NCBI GenBank assembly: GCA_019279435.1
Contig: JAAALK010000285.1
Span: forward strand, 31,094,371-31,158,370
From: Zizania palustris
Lineage: Eukaryota > Streptophyta > Magnoliopsida > Poales > Poaceae
Length of the DNA stretch: 64,000 bases
Reading direction: 5' to 3'
Shown piece by piece: positions 35,101 through 47,699 of this stretch; the stretch's first letter is position 1, and every line of letters begins with the position of its first letter. The notes below the pieces were generated by a model. That model had not been told where the DNA came from and ran no database searches. It worked only from the letters and a program-made list of their open reading frames with translations. The position numbers and the translations under genes are program-made.

Positions 35101-35901
35101 CTCCTCCTTCAGGGGTGGAATCTCGAGCGCGATGAATTCCTCCGTCAGATCTCGCATGCTCATTCGGCGGGCGACGATATAGAGCAGCCGGATGTGAGCA
35201 GAGACCGAACTAGCATTGGCTTCGATGGTCGCCTCCCTCCGAAACCAAATGTGGCGTGGAGGCCCGGCGAGCCCGGAGTTCAATCCTACCCGGACATAGA
35301 ACCAGCGGTGTATCCACTTGGAGTACCACCACTCGTTGATGGCTTTCGCGGGAAAGGAATCGGCATACCTCATACGGAGCTAGAAATTAATGCTCCCGTA
35401 GGCTTGCACCAAGCCATCCTTCTTCTTCGGCTGGCAGAGGGCTTCATGCATCTGGGCGAAGACCTCCGCGTGCATAGCCCACTCAAAAATGGAGAGGCGA
35501 GCCACGGCGTTCGAAGACAGCTGGGGGAGCTCGAGGTGGAAGGCATCCAGAACCCTCGAAAGGAGCTCTGAGGCCGGGAACCAAAGCCCCGCGTCGAAGA
35601 AAGCCTCAAAGACGATGACTTCTCCTTCACACGGCTCCGGGATAGACTCCGAGCCCGGCTTCCTGGCCTCGTGCTAGGACCAAGGCGGCCCCGGGTTGTG
35701 AGCTCGATGTACCCGGCCGAGCATGCTGATGGCCCCAGCTCCAAGGTTTGCTCCCGGAATCTTTCTAAATCCGGGCGGAGCTCGCGCGGGTCGCGCATTT
35801 CCGACGGGCCGGGAGCCATCACCGCCGCTGCCGCCGTTGCCATCTGGCGCTGCAGGAAACGAGGATCCACCGCTGCCGCAGGAGTGCCCCTTTTTCGCCA
35901 T
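32142..35901 (-). pseudogene. Antisense five-exon gene of element H (diverged)
   Basis: Exon 1 35901-35037, exon 2 34952-34200, exon 3 34123-33753, exon 4 33665-32725, exon 5 32624-32142. Introns are 84, 76, 87 and 100 bp, all GT-AG. Phases are 1, 1, 0, 0 as in A, D and J, although the protein is strongly diverged. Preserved blocks are GEVIVFEAFFDAG, LPQLSSNAVARLSIFEWAMHAE, MELVGSWERFN, PFLEG, the coiled coil and the C-terminal RFLLGLD. Exon 5 is 483 nt against 480 in D and J. Stops (for example near 35676 and 35382 in exon 1) and indels in exon 4 inactivate it. Confidence 0.74.
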
Positions 35902-36010
35902 GGCTGGAGATGGTGGTGAGAGGAAGCTGGAAGTCTGAAGCCTAGAAGCAAAGCTTGAAGCTCTAAGGGCTGGGCAGGTGAGCAGGAGGGGTTCTGCCGG
36001 CCGGTAGGGG

Positions 36011-36019
36011 CTATTTATG
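36011..36019 (-). promoter_or_regulatory. TATA-like box for the antisense gene (H)
   Basis: CATAAATAG on the minus strand, 110 bp upstream of the ATG at 35901, matching the place of the TATA box in A, B, D and J. The stretch 36020-36533 is non-coding and ends in AGCGAGGGGCTAC. Confidence 0.5.
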
Positions 36020-36533
36020 CGCGTGGGGCAGCTGCTTGGCCCGTTCGGTGCTCCGCCGGTTCGCATTCCCCCACGCGTCGCGCGCGCCGGCCGCGTGGCC
36101 ACCGCATTAATGTCCCGCCAGTCCACCTTACCATGCGCTGGCCCCCGACGGTCCATCTTCTTCGCGCACCACACGCGCCAGGTGCATAGACCTTGTATTA
36201 AAGTCCCGCCATTCCAGTTTTCCATGCACTGGTGCCCGATGGTCAAAGTCGCATGGGCGTTAGGCCTGGCCGGTCAAAATTCCTTATGCGGAGCGTTATG
36301 CAGCAAGCGCATCCAGGCCGCTTCGAGGCCAGCACCCAAGCTCTAAGGCTCCAGAGCATTTCTAAGGCTCCGGAGTGCCTCCGAGGCATTCGAATGAAGG
36401 ATAGGGTTCGCAGTGAAGATCCAAGGCTCCGCTGTGAGTTGATTTCTTATAAGATTAAGTATCGAAATTATCTTGTGCGATCCTTCCCTTTCTTCCGTGC
36501 AGGGCCCTCAAGCGGAAAGAAGCGAGGGGCTAC

Positions 36534-37115
36534 TGTTGGGGGAGATAATCCCGACGGTAGTTGGGAGCATGAAGAGCAAGTGTACGGTTCGAAGGGAAGG
36601 CCTTGTCGGTCGAGGGCCCGATGCCTCGTCTCGGAGGCGTCGACGAGCCCCGAGGCAGGGAGGCTTGGGGACCTCCGGAAGCTCTGAAGGTGACAAGAGG
36701 GGCCCCCAAGCAGAGACCCGGTGGGAGGCCGGAGCCAAGCCTCCGGAGGGTGCGAAGGTTCTAGGGCGCGATAAAGGACCAAGGGCCGGTTCGGTCAAGG
36801 TGGTCCGGGGACAGGATCGCGATCGCTTGTGAAGTGTCGGGCGATCGCTGCAACGCCCAGCACGGTTGATACGCTGTCAAGGCTACACTTTGTGTCTGTA
36901 CTATGTGGCTGCTACCCTTGTCTGTATTATAGGCCCGTGTCAGGTAGTGTAACAATTAGGGGATTTTGGAAGTATTGGGCCCCTCCTAGCTGGGTTCCTC
37001 TATAAATACTCCCATTCCCCTGTTGTAAAGGACACGGGATCCAAGAATACAACTCGAGCTTAGCACTCCATTACTCTCATTCCAAAACATGTTGGTTTAG
37101 TCCGCTGTCCCAACA
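36534..37115 (+). repeat. 3' LTR of element H
   Basis: TGTTGGGGGAGATAATCCC to GTCCCAACA, 582 bp, preceded by the polypurine tract. It has numerous transitions relative to the 5' LTR. Confidence 0.92.
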
Positions 37116-37229
37116 CTCGGCAGTACATGCAGTTGTTAATGGCGAAAAGAATCACTGCATACAGTAGCACATGATCGTCAAGCTGGGAAAGAAAAATAAG
37201 GGAGAAAAAGTTTTCTAGATTCAACTTTC

Positions 37230-37870
37230 AGCCTTCAAGATTTTCAGCAAATGACCACTTTCTAGAATTTTTATAGCATATAGATGAGCCAAAAACTATA
37301 TGTTGCTGTGTTCAGAACCTTTTGAAAACTTCAAACATGGAACCCTTGTAACTTGGACAAAAAGAGTTATGTAGAACTCCGGTCCAAAACAAAACCAAAA
37401 CAGATCAAAAATTGCCTCAAAGATTGAATCCAGACTGAAAACAGAACACAAAACTTGGTAGGAATCAGAAGTTTCTAGAACTTTTTAGGCACTTTGTTGG
37501 ATAGAAAATATATTCAGCGTTGGTCAAAACCTTTTGCAAATTTCAAACATGGAACCCTTTAAACTTTTACAACAAAAGTTATGTAGAACTCAGGTCCAAA
37601 AAATAGTACCCAAACAGATCAAAAATCGCCTCAAAGATTGAATCCAGACTGAAAATAGTACTCCACTCAGCAGAAATCGTAAGTTTTCAGAACTTTTTAG
37701 GCATTTTGTTGGACAGAAAAATATATGCATCAGTGGTTGAAAACTATTGCAAACTTCAAAAATGAAAACCTGGAAACTTGTACAACAAAAGTTATGAATA
37801 ACTAATACCCAAAAACGGCATCAAAATAGTTCAAAACTCACCTCCAAAAGTGAATCTCCAAAGGATGAAC
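37230..37870. repeat. ~212-bp tandem repeats inside the LTR of element G
   Basis: Three imperfect units with the shared words CAAACATGGAACCC, GATCAAAAATCGCCTCAAAG and GAATCCAGACTGAAAA. The first word recurs at about 37334, 37545 and 37757. The same array is in the other LTR (about 50440-50562 and 62081-62590). It lies downstream of the TATA box on the minus strand. Confidence 0.8.
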
Positions 37871-38045
37871 AGTACCTGCGATGGAGATCTTGGCAGCGCT
37901 GTAGCCACGCAGAAAATTCTCTAGCTTATGAACAATGCATGCTTTGAAAAGAACAAAAATGGTTGAACACTCAATATAATTTTTGTGGTTGGTAGCCCCC
38001 AAAATGACAGCCAAAAATTCCCACAAACCCTAGGCCTTTGGGTCA

Positions 38046-38053
38046 TTTATATA
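38046..38053 (-). promoter_or_regulatory. TATA box in the 3' LTR of G
   Basis: TATATAAA on the minus strand. The matching box in the 5' LTR is at 62781-62774. Confidence 0.6.
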
Positions 38054-38812
38054 GGCAAGCCCATTAAGGAAATCTCCAAAATGCCATTAGAGTAAAAGTT
38101 CTAGGTATTTACCTAATTGCCATAACGAATTTTCAGAATTACAAATTCTGAAAAATCCATTAATGCAAATTCCTAATTTATTAAGTCATTGACCCTATTA
38201 TTTTAATATTTTTTTTAGAATTAAGAATTCCGAAAAATACTAAAAGATTACACTTAATCTAGGTGACAAAATAGAAAAAATAAACTCCTAATTACTGGAA
38301 TTAAAAACATTTTCTGATGCGACGGTTTTCAGCAAAAGCTGACAAAGCCTCCTCGATCGCCGACATGTTATGCCAATCCACGAACTCGACCGCTAGCAAG
38401 TCTCTCCTGCTCTCGATCCCCTCGAGCCACCTGATCGCTTGCAATGGCGTTCCTTTCGCTGACTTGACCGTCACTCTGTCTCGACCATCTGTCCGTCCAT
38501 GTCTTGCTCTATCTCCTCGTGCACTCCTGAGGTCATCTCCATCTTCACCCAGCATCCTTGATCCTCTAGCATCGAGCTCCCCGCTTGACTCTTGATCACC
38601 CGCTGTTGACAGTTGGTTAGCATCTCTACCCTGCACACATGAGACAAGCCAAAACATGAAATGCGACACACATTGATCCCCTCTGCATCCACACTCCATA
38701 TCCACACATCGATCCCATCGATGCAATCAAACCATCACTCACTCATCACTCAACCTTATCAATCACTCATCATATAGACAAAAACTACAGTGCAACCTCA
38801 CTTGGTTTCACA

Positions 38813-39130
38813 TTCTCCCTCCTTGATGACTGCATTGAAAACCCCAAACAAAAACATGATGAAAGTTTCAAGTTAAGCGCTCAACAAGTGACCATAAAAA
38901 CTCAGAAAAGAGGCAAAACATGTCACTTGGTAAAACATATCTCCCCCATGGAAAAAAATTCATGCAAAGCATTCTCCCTATCTCCGGCAAAATCATCAAT
39001 TCATCATGAAAGCCATTACTCCCCCTTAACAAATCAATCATCCAAAAGCATCATCATGAAAGCCATTATCCCCCCTTAACAAAGCAATCATCCAAAAGCA
39101 TCATGTAAACCATTTCTCCCCCTTTGGCAA
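38813..39130 (-). other. Multiple polypurine-tract motifs of element G
   Basis: On the minus strand the 3' LTR is preceded by AAGGAGGGAGAATG. Upstream are several more purine runs near 38945, 38975, 39020, 39066 and 39112 (for example AAGGGGGAGTAATGG, AAGGGGGGATAATGG). Multiple PPTs are known in Sireviruses. Confidence 0.7.
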
Positions 39131-39866
39131 TGCAAGCATCAAGATGATAAAAAGATGCAAATAGGGGTGTGAGGGTAGAGTGTAAATGCACGCTTTTGAA
39201 ACATGAGCAATTCTAACTATAGTACAAACAAGCATTTGCCTTGAATATTGTCTAAAAGTACGGTGTGACAAAATCAGATGAATACCATCTAAACAAAATG
39301 CATGAGCAAGCATTTTTAGATTTTAGCAAATACAAGCATCACCACTTAGACTAGCATACTAGACATGGCAAGGCATGAGATGCAAAAGCTAATCAAATAC
39401 TAACCAGATAGTCATATCCCAATACAAGGAGCTTCAGCAAACATGATATGCAATTGATTCAAGCTTTTGATTTTTTTATTTTTCATTGTAGTACCAGGGG
39501 TTATTTGCAAGTGAACCTTTTGCTAACCGACCATGCTAAGTCTAGGTTGAAACCATCAGAATCTTAAAGCAATGATCTCGGGATACACTTCAATGTCCTA
39601 GTTTATACTAAAGTGCTATGGCAAGCAGTCCAGAACATAGTAGTGCAACAAAGCAAACCCACTTGGATCTTTTCAAATTTAGTACAAAATAGCATGAATA
39701 TCCATCATTTTCATTCATTTTCATTTTCAATTTTTTAATTTTCAGCACAACATTTTTGATAAGATCAAGTTTCATATTAGCATTGCATATTAGCATCCAA
39801 GTGAAAAGGACCTAGCTACTAGGTATGTAAAAGATAGCTAAAGCACTCAACCTATTCATGCTAGTG
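39131..39866 (-). other. Non-coding interior of element G
   Basis: AT-rich. I see no gene, no RT or integrase motif, and nothing else recognisable. Confidence 0.5.
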
Positions 39867-41351
39867 TGTTGACACGAAAACGTGCCCCCGCACTTGGGTC
39901 AATCCAGTGATCCAAAAGCACACGGATACTTAGGGACGGTCCTAAGAGTAACGTAGCACTTACACCGCATTCCGACTACCCTTAATAGTGATAAGGGGGG
40001 TGGAGTTGCCAGGCAACCATATTACACAAAATAATCCAATTATCTGAAAGAAATATATTAAACACAATAAAATCAGCAAACTAGTCGGAGTCTGCCTAGT
40101 TCGAAGTCTGGTGCGAAGGGTGCACCGAAGGGTACCTTCGGCGTCTGGTGCGAAGTGCTCCGCCGAAGGGTGCTTCGGTGTTCGGACTGATCCAGCCGAA
40201 GATGGACTCCGAACGGATCTGGACGCGGTGATCACCTCCGCACAACGGGGTTCGGCGTGAGATCCCCGATACAGCAAATTATAGAACAGTGACGTGAGGG
40301 CCACGCGCGAGTGCAACTTCGTCTGGTGCGGAGTATGATCACGGCGAAGCCTGTCGCGACGAAGTATGCTGGTGAAGCCTGTTGTCGAAGCCTGTGGTCT
40401 TATCGAAGGGTGTTCTGGGGACCTCCGGAACCAATCTCTCAGCTCCGGACACCTCCGGCGAAGGGGATCCGAACGTGCGAACCTTCAACAGGGGAGAAGT
40501 GACGTACCAATTCAGCCTTAGGACCGAATTTTGCTAAGTGTTGCATGGGTGGTGAAGGTAGCAATCTATTACGTAGATTAGCGGATACTTCACAGGCGAA
40601 GTAACAAGGCGATAGCAATCTGTTACGTAGATTAACGGGGACTTCACATGCGAAGTACTAAGGCTTACCACTATTCCGTAGCGGCGGACGGAGGGCTTCC
40701 AGGCAAACCCACGAAGAGGTACAAAAAAGTAAAGGTAAAAATAAAGGTACGATCAAAGCATGGCTTTGGTTTGGTTTGAGTTGGGGGGCTTTCCACGCCG
40801 GCCATGCCTTTCTATTTATAGGGGGTTAACCCCTAATCTAATCTGCTATTAATCTGGCCAGATAGAGATAGAGATAGAGCTGGAAACGTGTCCAACTCTA
40901 TCTCTGCCGAGGTGGGCTTCGGCTAGGCCCATCGAGGCCCACTCCTTGGGCCGAAGCTTCGGTAGCGTGGGCTTCGGCTAGGCCCGTCGAGGCTCGCTCC
41001 TCGGGCCGAAGCTTCTGTAGCGTGGGCTTCGGCTAGGCCCGTTGAGGCTTGCTCCTCAGGCTGAAGCTTCAGTAGCGTGGGCTTCGGCCAGGCCCGTCGA
41101 GGCTTGCTCCTCGGGCCGAAGCTTCGGCATCGTGGGCCTCCGATGGCTTCTAAAGCTTCGACAGCGTGGGCCTCCAAAGGCTTCCTTGCCGAAGCCCATT
41201 GGCTGGCTAGATGCTTTCGGAGCTCATAGCTTGGTGGACTTCGGCCCTGTAGGGCTTCAGATAGGCCCTAGACATGTGTACTTCTTGCCCAAATTACCAA
41301 AAATTGATATTTTGATAATCTAGTTATTAATGCCATTTTTTGCTATCAACA
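39867..41351 (-). repeat. 3' LTR of element K
   Basis: 1485 bp. It includes four full 55-bp units with the core GGGCTTCGGCTAGGCCCGTC (about 40914-41140) and two shorter derivatives. Confidence 0.9.
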
Positions 41352-41429
41352 CATGCCCCCCTGCCTTTTAGTTAACTAGTGAACTAAAAGAATAATGAGC
41401 TAAAGATGATACCATTCGTATCGGCTTCC

Positions 41430-44400
41430 TGACACCTTTATGACATTTGCCACACACGTGGGAAATACCTTTTCAAGTATCTACCATTCAAAGCTCTTTG
41501 AAACCGCCCCCCTGTAGGGATTCAACACGTATGCGTTGCCGGGAGCGATTTCGGCTATCTTAAAAGGACCTTCCCAACTAGGTGACCATTTGCCAAAGTT
41601 GGGACTCTTCGTGCCTAAAGGCAAAATCGTCTTCCATACCAAGTCTCCTATTTGAAATGATTTTGGTTTAACCTTCTAATTGTAGGACTTAGCTACTCTC
41701 TTCTTGTCTACCTCTATGGCTTCTAAATACCTTAATCTCTTATCGGTCACTTCCTCCAGATTATCTTTCAGAAGAGCCTCATACTCATCGACCGATAAGC
41801 CATCCTGCTTTAACACTCTTAAGGAGCCAAGATCTACCTCTACAGGCAGAACGGCCTGTTGCCCATATACGAACTCATATGGACTAACCTTGGTGGCACC
41901 GTGCTTTGCAACCCTACAAGCCCATAATGCCTCGGAAAGCACTTCATGCCACCTTTTAGGAAACTCTTCAATTTTCTTCTTGATTAGCTTAATCACAGTT
42001 TTATTACTAGACTCGGCCTGACCATTGGCCTGAGCATAGTAAGGCGAAGAGTTTATCAACTTAATGTCGTAGTATTCGGCGAAGTCCCTTACTTATTTAG
42101 AGACAAATGAACTACCTTGATTCGTAGTAAGAGTCTGAGGGATGCCGAATCTATGTATGGTGTGCTTTAAAATAAAATCACGTACCTCATTATGGGTCAT
42201 GTTCTTGAGAGGTATGGCCTCGGTCCATTTGGTGAAGTAATCTGTCGCCATCAACACGAACCGATGCCCCTTTGAGGAAGGAGGGTAGATCTGGCCGATG
42301 AAGTCTAAACCCCAACCTCGAAATGGCCATGGCTTAATAATAGGATTGAGCAACGAGGCAGGAGCCAACTGGATGTTGCCAAGCCTCTAACATGCCTCAC
42401 ATCCTCTGTAGTACTTGAAGCAATCTTCAGTCATAGTCGGCCAATAAAAACCCGCTCTTTGGAGCATCCAACTCATCTTTTGGGCCGACTGATGAGTGCC
42501 ACAAAGCCCCTCATGGACTTCTCCTGTAGCCACTTGGGATTGCTCATGGTCTAAACATTTCAGTAGCACTCCGTCAATGGTTCGGCGATACAATGTGTCG
42601 TCTATCAACGCGAATTTGAACGCTTGTCGCCGAACCTTCTGATCAACCCTTCGGCTAGGGTCTCTCAAACACTGGATGATTGGGACTCTCCAATCGCCCT
42701 TACGGGTTTCAGAGGGCTTCGCTAGTACACCTTCCAAAAAACCACTAAAACACTGACTTCGGGGTGCCCCCCGAGCCCTTCCAGCTCCTACCGAAGCCTA
42801 GCCGAGGTGGCCACTCGGAGTGTGTGGGGCCGAAGCCCTTCGGAGGATTCGGGCCCTAGGGGGCCTTCTCTGTCCGAGAGGCTTCGTACTATGGACTCCG
42901 GCGTGCCGGATCCCTTGGTGGGCGGAGCACTCCAATCCAGAGGCTCCGGCGTGCGGTGGCCTTCGGCGACCCAAGGGGTTTGACCCGAAGGGTGCGCCTA
43001 TCCAGCATCACTGGCTTCGGCAATGAGAACAAACATCGGCTTTCCCAATACAGAAAATTTCCCTCTCTTGACTTGGTAGCCAGATGCTTGCTGAGCCAAA
43101 TCATTAGCGATTGAATTGGCTTCTCTTGAAACGTGAGATATTTCGAAATCATAAAAAGTAGCAACTATGTCTAGGCATTTGTCCAAGTAGCTATTCAGCA
43201 AGCCATTAAAACATTGAGCATTCTTGGCTACTTGTTGTATTACTAATAATGAATCACCATACGTGTGAACATGTTTAGCACCTACAGACTCTAGTAGTTC
43301 AAGACCTAGCAACAAAGCTTCATATTCGGCTTGGTTATTAGTGGACGAAAACTCTAGTTGGGCCGAGGTTTCAAAGCACATACAATTAGGTGATATGAGA
43401 ACCACTCCAATACCCTGGCCATTCTTGCAAGCCGAACCGTCAAAATAGATTTTCCATGGCACTACCTCAACTAGAGCAATAACATCACTCCAGCTAGCAT
43501 CTATGTGATGATCAACTATAAAGTTGGCTACGACTTGGCCTTTCATCGCTCTTAGGGGCTCGTAGGCCAAATCGTACTCAATCAACGCGTAAGCCCACTT
43601 TCCGATTCTTCCACTTAGAATCGGTTTTTGTAACATGTGCTTTATAACATCGGTTTGGCAAATGACAACACATGTGGTGGGGAGAAGATAATGACGTAAC
43701 TTGGTGCACGCGTAATAAAATGATAAACATAATCGTTCCACAAACGCGTACCTGGTTTCGGCCTCCAGCAGGCGGCGGCTCAAGAATGTGATGATGTACT
43801 CTTTCCCCTCCACCTCCTGGGTTAGCATGGCTCCAATCACGCTATCTTCAGCGGCGATGTATAGCCAAAACGGAATCCCGACCTTGGGTGCTCTCACCAC
43901 GGGTGGTGATGACAAACATTCCTTGATCTTCTCAAAAGCAATTTGCTGGCTTGCCCCCCAAGTGAACTCGGCTTCATTTTTTAGCCGGAGTATGGGGACA
44001 AAGGCATCAATCTTGCCGACAAGTTGGATATAAAGCGACACAAATAGTTCAACTTGCCTAGCAACTTTTGCACATCCTTCTTGCATGCCGGCGCTGCAAC
44101 GTTTCTAATCTTCTCAAGCCTCTTAGGATCAATTTCTATACCTCTCTCATGAATCATGAAACATAAGAACTTGCCCGCCGACACACCAAAAGCACACTTG
44201 AGTGGGTTCATTTTCAACCCATACTGCTGCATCCTATCGAAAGCAACTTTCAAATCTGCTAAATGGTTTCCCATAGCATCCGATTTGACCACGACATCGT
44301 CGATGTAAACTTCTAACATGACTCCTAACAAATAATGAAATATCAAGTTCATAGCGCGCTGATACGTGGCGCCGACATTTTTCAACCCAAAAGTCATGAC

Positions 44401-45077
44401 GACCCATTCGAATAAACCGAAAAAACCAGGGCATCGAAAGGCAGTCTTATATACATCCACTTTGGCCATAAAGATTTGATTGTAACCGGCATTGCCATCA
44501 AAAAACATAGTACCTTGTGTCCTGAAGCATCTTTGATCAACATGTCGGCTATTGGCATTGGATACTCGTCTTTCGGAGTGGCTCTATTTAGATCCCAAAA
44601 ATCAATGCATACTCGTATCTTGCTGCTCCCTTTCTTCTCTAGAGGCACAATGTTAGCAACCCATTCTGCGTACCTGCATGGTCTAATAAATTCAGCCTTG
44701 AGTAGTCGTTTATAAGTCCTAAATCCGGGCTTGATGGGTAGCCGATGCTCCACGAGCTCGTGGCTTAGCCCTGGCATTTCGCTATACTCCCATGCGAAAC
44801 AATTGACATACGACCGAAGTAACTTTATTACTTCAGCCTTTTCATCGGGATGCAAATGTTGGTTTACAAAAGTCGGCCTGGGGATGCTACCATTACCTAT
44901 ATCAACTTCCTCCAAGGGATCGGCCGACACAAAACCTTGTCCTAATTTTTCTACTTCGCTAAAGTCCTCGATGGCTTCGACAATACCGTCTTTATTAGAC
45001 CGATATTGCTCCACGCGAGACTTTAGCCAATCTAGATTATTCTTGCTAGACATGACTGCTAATAAAAAAATAGCCAT
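41430..45077 (-). pseudogene. pol: Element K pol: RT, dual RNase H, integrase
   Basis: Read leftward from 45077. Reverse transcriptase (VCIDFWDLNRATPKDEYPMP, YIDD at 44307-44296 intact) has a frame break near 44500. Ty3 RNase H follows at about 44000-43590. A second RNase H (YFDGSACKNGQGIG, NNQAEYEALLLGL) ends near 43070. Integrase has a zinc-finger region (HEGLCGTH, CEAC, about 42520-42387), core residues at LDFIG (about 42300), TNQGSSF (about 42110; N replaces the usual D) and QAESSNK (about 42010), and a C-terminal GDLVWK/WEGPFKI region to about 41500. Several stops split it. The normally catalytic TDNG aspartate reads TNQG, so integrase is dead apart from the stops. Confidence 0.88.
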
Positions 45078-45931
45078 GCTACTCTAGCTAGCTTTACAGA
45101 CACTGGTACAAACCGTCCTCCGGATACACTAACAAAGTCATAATCCGAAAGACATGTTTTTTTGCTAACCCATCCCTTGGGCACGAAGCCGGTACACTCC
45201 CTAAACAACGCACAGACCCGCTCATCTATATCATCTTGGTAGTTTTTTTGCATGCGCCTCTCATGTGGGGGCGCGACACGCGGTGGGATATCGGCGTGTC
45301 GGCCATGTGCTTCTTCCCTACGTGCTATTTTTACAACGTGCTCGCGTCCGCGCACCTTCGCGTGTGGTGCGGGTAGCGCGGGTATTGTCGCAGGTGTTGT
45401 GTGGTATGCAATATTAGTTTGACCATAGGTATAATGATTGGTCTCGGCCATAAGTGATGAGGCCGGAGACATGTTTGTCGGAGGTGCACTAGCTATAGGA
45501 ACCGGGGGTGCGGCCTCAGTGAAGCCGAACCTTCTAAGAGTTTCCTCTACTTGGGAGCTGACTGCCGAATCTAAACGATTGGCTAGCGAAGCACTAACGG
45601 CTTGATCTACTGATGCGGCTATTTTTTTCTCAATTTCTAAAGAAGATAAACGAGGCGATACCGGTGTTACCTGGACCTAAGCGAGGTCGGGGGTGACGAT
45701 GTCGCGCTTGACGAAGCCTGCCCGTGTCTTGATGTAGCCCCCAAGCATCATGTCTTGGAGCGCCTTTAGCTTTGCCTCGATCTCTACTCGGTCTTCTACG
45801 GGGATATCTTCAAGTGTAGGTGATAATATGTTGCGGTTGTCGATATCCGCACCTCCTATTGCGTCCATCGGTGGTGTAGATGTAGTAGTCGAAGTAGATG
45901 TACCGGTGGACGATGTAGACGTACTCATCAT
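45059..45931 (-). pseudogene. gag: Element K gag N-terminal remnant
   Basis: Starts at a double ATG (45931) with a Ser/Thr-rich leader, then a helical KLKALQDMMLGG region, a TAG at 45679-45677, and the same frame on to a TAG at 45059. It lacks the Retrotrans_gag capsid helices, the zinc knuckle and the protease that should follow. It joins almost directly to RT. I infer an internal deletion. Confidence 0.65.
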
Positions 45932-45945
45932 GTTGGCGTAGCTCT

Positions 45946-45963
45946 TCCCCAATGGAGTCACCA
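45946..45963 (-). other. Primer binding site of element K
   Basis: TGGTGACTCCATTGGGGA on the minus strand, seven bases inside the 5' LTR border. The tRNA is not identified. Confidence 0.7.
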
Positions 45964-45970
45964 AAAAGTG

Positions 45971-47363
45971 TGTTGACACGAAAACGTGCCCCACACTTGG
46001 GTCAGTCCGGCGATCCAAAAGCACACGGATACTTAGGGACGGGACTAAGCATAACGTAGCACTGACGCCGCGTTCCAACTACCCTTAATAGTGATAAGGG
46101 GGTGGAGTCGCCACGCAACCAGATTACACAAAATAATCCAATTAGCCAAAAGAAATAGATTAAACAGAATAAAATCAACAAACCAGTCGGAGTCCGCCTG
46201 GTTCGAAGTCTGGTGCGAAGGGTGCACCGAAGGGTACCTTCGGCGTCCGGTGCGAAGTGCTCCGCCGAAGGGTGCCTTAGCATTCGGATGATCCAGCCGA
46301 AGATGGACTCCGAACGGATCTGGACGAGGTGATCACCTCCGAACAGCGGGGTTCGGCGTGAGATCCCCGATACAACAAATTATAGAACAATGACGTGAGG
46401 GCCACGCGCGAGTGCAACATCGTCTGGTGTGGAGTATGATCGCGGCGAAGCCTGTCACGACGAAGTATGCTGGTGAAGCATGTTGTCGAAGCCTGTGGCC
46501 TTGTCGAAGGGTGTTTTGGGGACCTCCGGAACCAATCTCTCAGCTCCGGACACATCCAGCGAAGGGGCTCCGAACGTGCGAACCTACAACAGGGGTGATG
46601 TGAAGTACCAATTCGGCCTTAGGACCGAATTTTGCTAAGTGTTGCACGGGTAGCGAAGGTAGCAATCTATTACACATATTAGAGGATACATTACAAGCGA
46701 AGTAACAAGGTGATAGCAATCTGTTACGTAGATTAACGAGGACTTCACAGGTCAAGTACCAAGGCTTACCACTGTTCCGTAGCGGCGGACGGAGGGCTTT
46801 TAGGCAAACCCACGAAGAGGTACAGAAAAGTAAAGGTAAAAGTAAAGGTATGATCAAAGCATGACTTTGGTTTGGTTTGAGTTGGGGGGCTTTCCACGCC
46901 GGCCATGCCTTTCTATTTATAGGGGGTTAACCCCTAATCTAATATGCTATTAATCCGGCCAGATAGAGATAGAGATAGAGCTGGAAACACGTCCAACTCT
47001 ATCTCTGCCGAGGTGGGCTTCGGCCAGGCCCGTCGAGGCCCACTCCTCGGGCCAAAGCTTCGGTAGCGTGGGCTTCGGCCAGGCCCGTCGAGGCTCGCTC
47101 CTTGGGCCGAAGCTTCGGTAGCGCGGGCTTTGGCCAGGCCCATCGAGGCTTGCTCCTCAGGCCAAAGCATCGACAGCGTGGGCCTTCGAAGGCTTCCTGG
47201 CCGAAGCCCATTGGCTGGCTAGAGGCTTTCGGAGCCCATAGCTTGATGGACTTCGGCCTTGTAGGGCTTCGGATAGGCCCTGGACATGTGTACTTCTGGC
47301 CCAAATTACCAAAAATTGATATTTTTATAATCTAGCCATTAATGCCATTTTTTGCTATCAACA
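45971..47363 (-). repeat. 5' LTR of element K
   Basis: 1393 bp with three 55-bp units (about 47013-47180), one fewer than the 3' LTR. Otherwise closely similar. Confidence 0.9.
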
Positions 47364-47699
47364 TAGTGATCATTTTAAAATTTTCACAAATAAAATCCAT
47401 GCTAATGACAAATATCAGATGTAAACAATCCAAGTGAAATCAATAGTATTAAAGACAATACTTCAAAGGCATAAAAAAGCATGTACTTGTAAAAGCAATA
47501 AATCATATAACAGAATCTCATGTAGTTCTACACAACTCCCCCTCAAAACATAGTAGAAGATATTGAATGCTCAGTGCTGGGGTGAGTGAAAAACTCGAGA
47601 AACAGGTAAAGCAGTAGACTGATTATGCACAGGGTATGAACCATGATAAAAAATGTGTGGTCTACCTACAAAGTGCAAGCCTGGAAAATGATGAGGTCT

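Larger units (their letters stand above)
25850..37115 (+). mobile_element. Tat-clade element H, full length
   Basis: LTRs (582 bp each), PBS, gag, protease, pol, minisatellite, antisense gene, polypurine tract. The flanks are CTCGA (25845-25849) and CTCGG (37116-37120), a TSD with one change. The LTR differs from the A/B/D/J type in most of its sequence, but the layout is the same. Base composition is more GC-rich than in J. Many stops and frameshifts and diverged LTRs indicate an older insertion than J. Confidence 0.9.
25526..38812 (-). repeat. 3' LTR of element G (interrupted by H)
   Basis: Parts 25526-25849 and 37121-38812, about 2.0 kb when joined. The left part contains a run of ten or more G near 25550, where the other LTR has five. 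No gene is present. The minus-strand promoter is at 38053-38046. Confidence 0.82.
39867..47363 (-). mobile_element. Tat-type element K, minus strand, lacking capsid and protease
   Basis: LTRs of 1485 bp (39867-41351) and 1393 bp (45971-47363) run TGTTGATAGC...GTGTCAACA on the minus strand. TAGTG flanks both sides (39862-39866, 47364-47368). The PBS is at 45963-45946 and the polypurine tract AAAAGGCAGGGGGGCATG ends at the 3' LTR. Between the 5' LTR and RT there is only about 0.9 kb. Pol has two RNase H domains, so it is Tat clade, but it is a different family from A, B, D, H and J. Confidence 0.88.

Noticed and set aside
38301..38726. Minus-strand ORF in the LTR of G (also 63194-63464)
   Set aside because: It is present in both LTR copies but with different frames and stops, and no domain.
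42755..43000. Possible captured gene segment between second RNase H and integrase of K
   Set aside because: It is a Pro/Gly/Ser-rich linker in GC-rich sequence with stops. It may be diverged linker or a small insertion, but nothing supports a gene.
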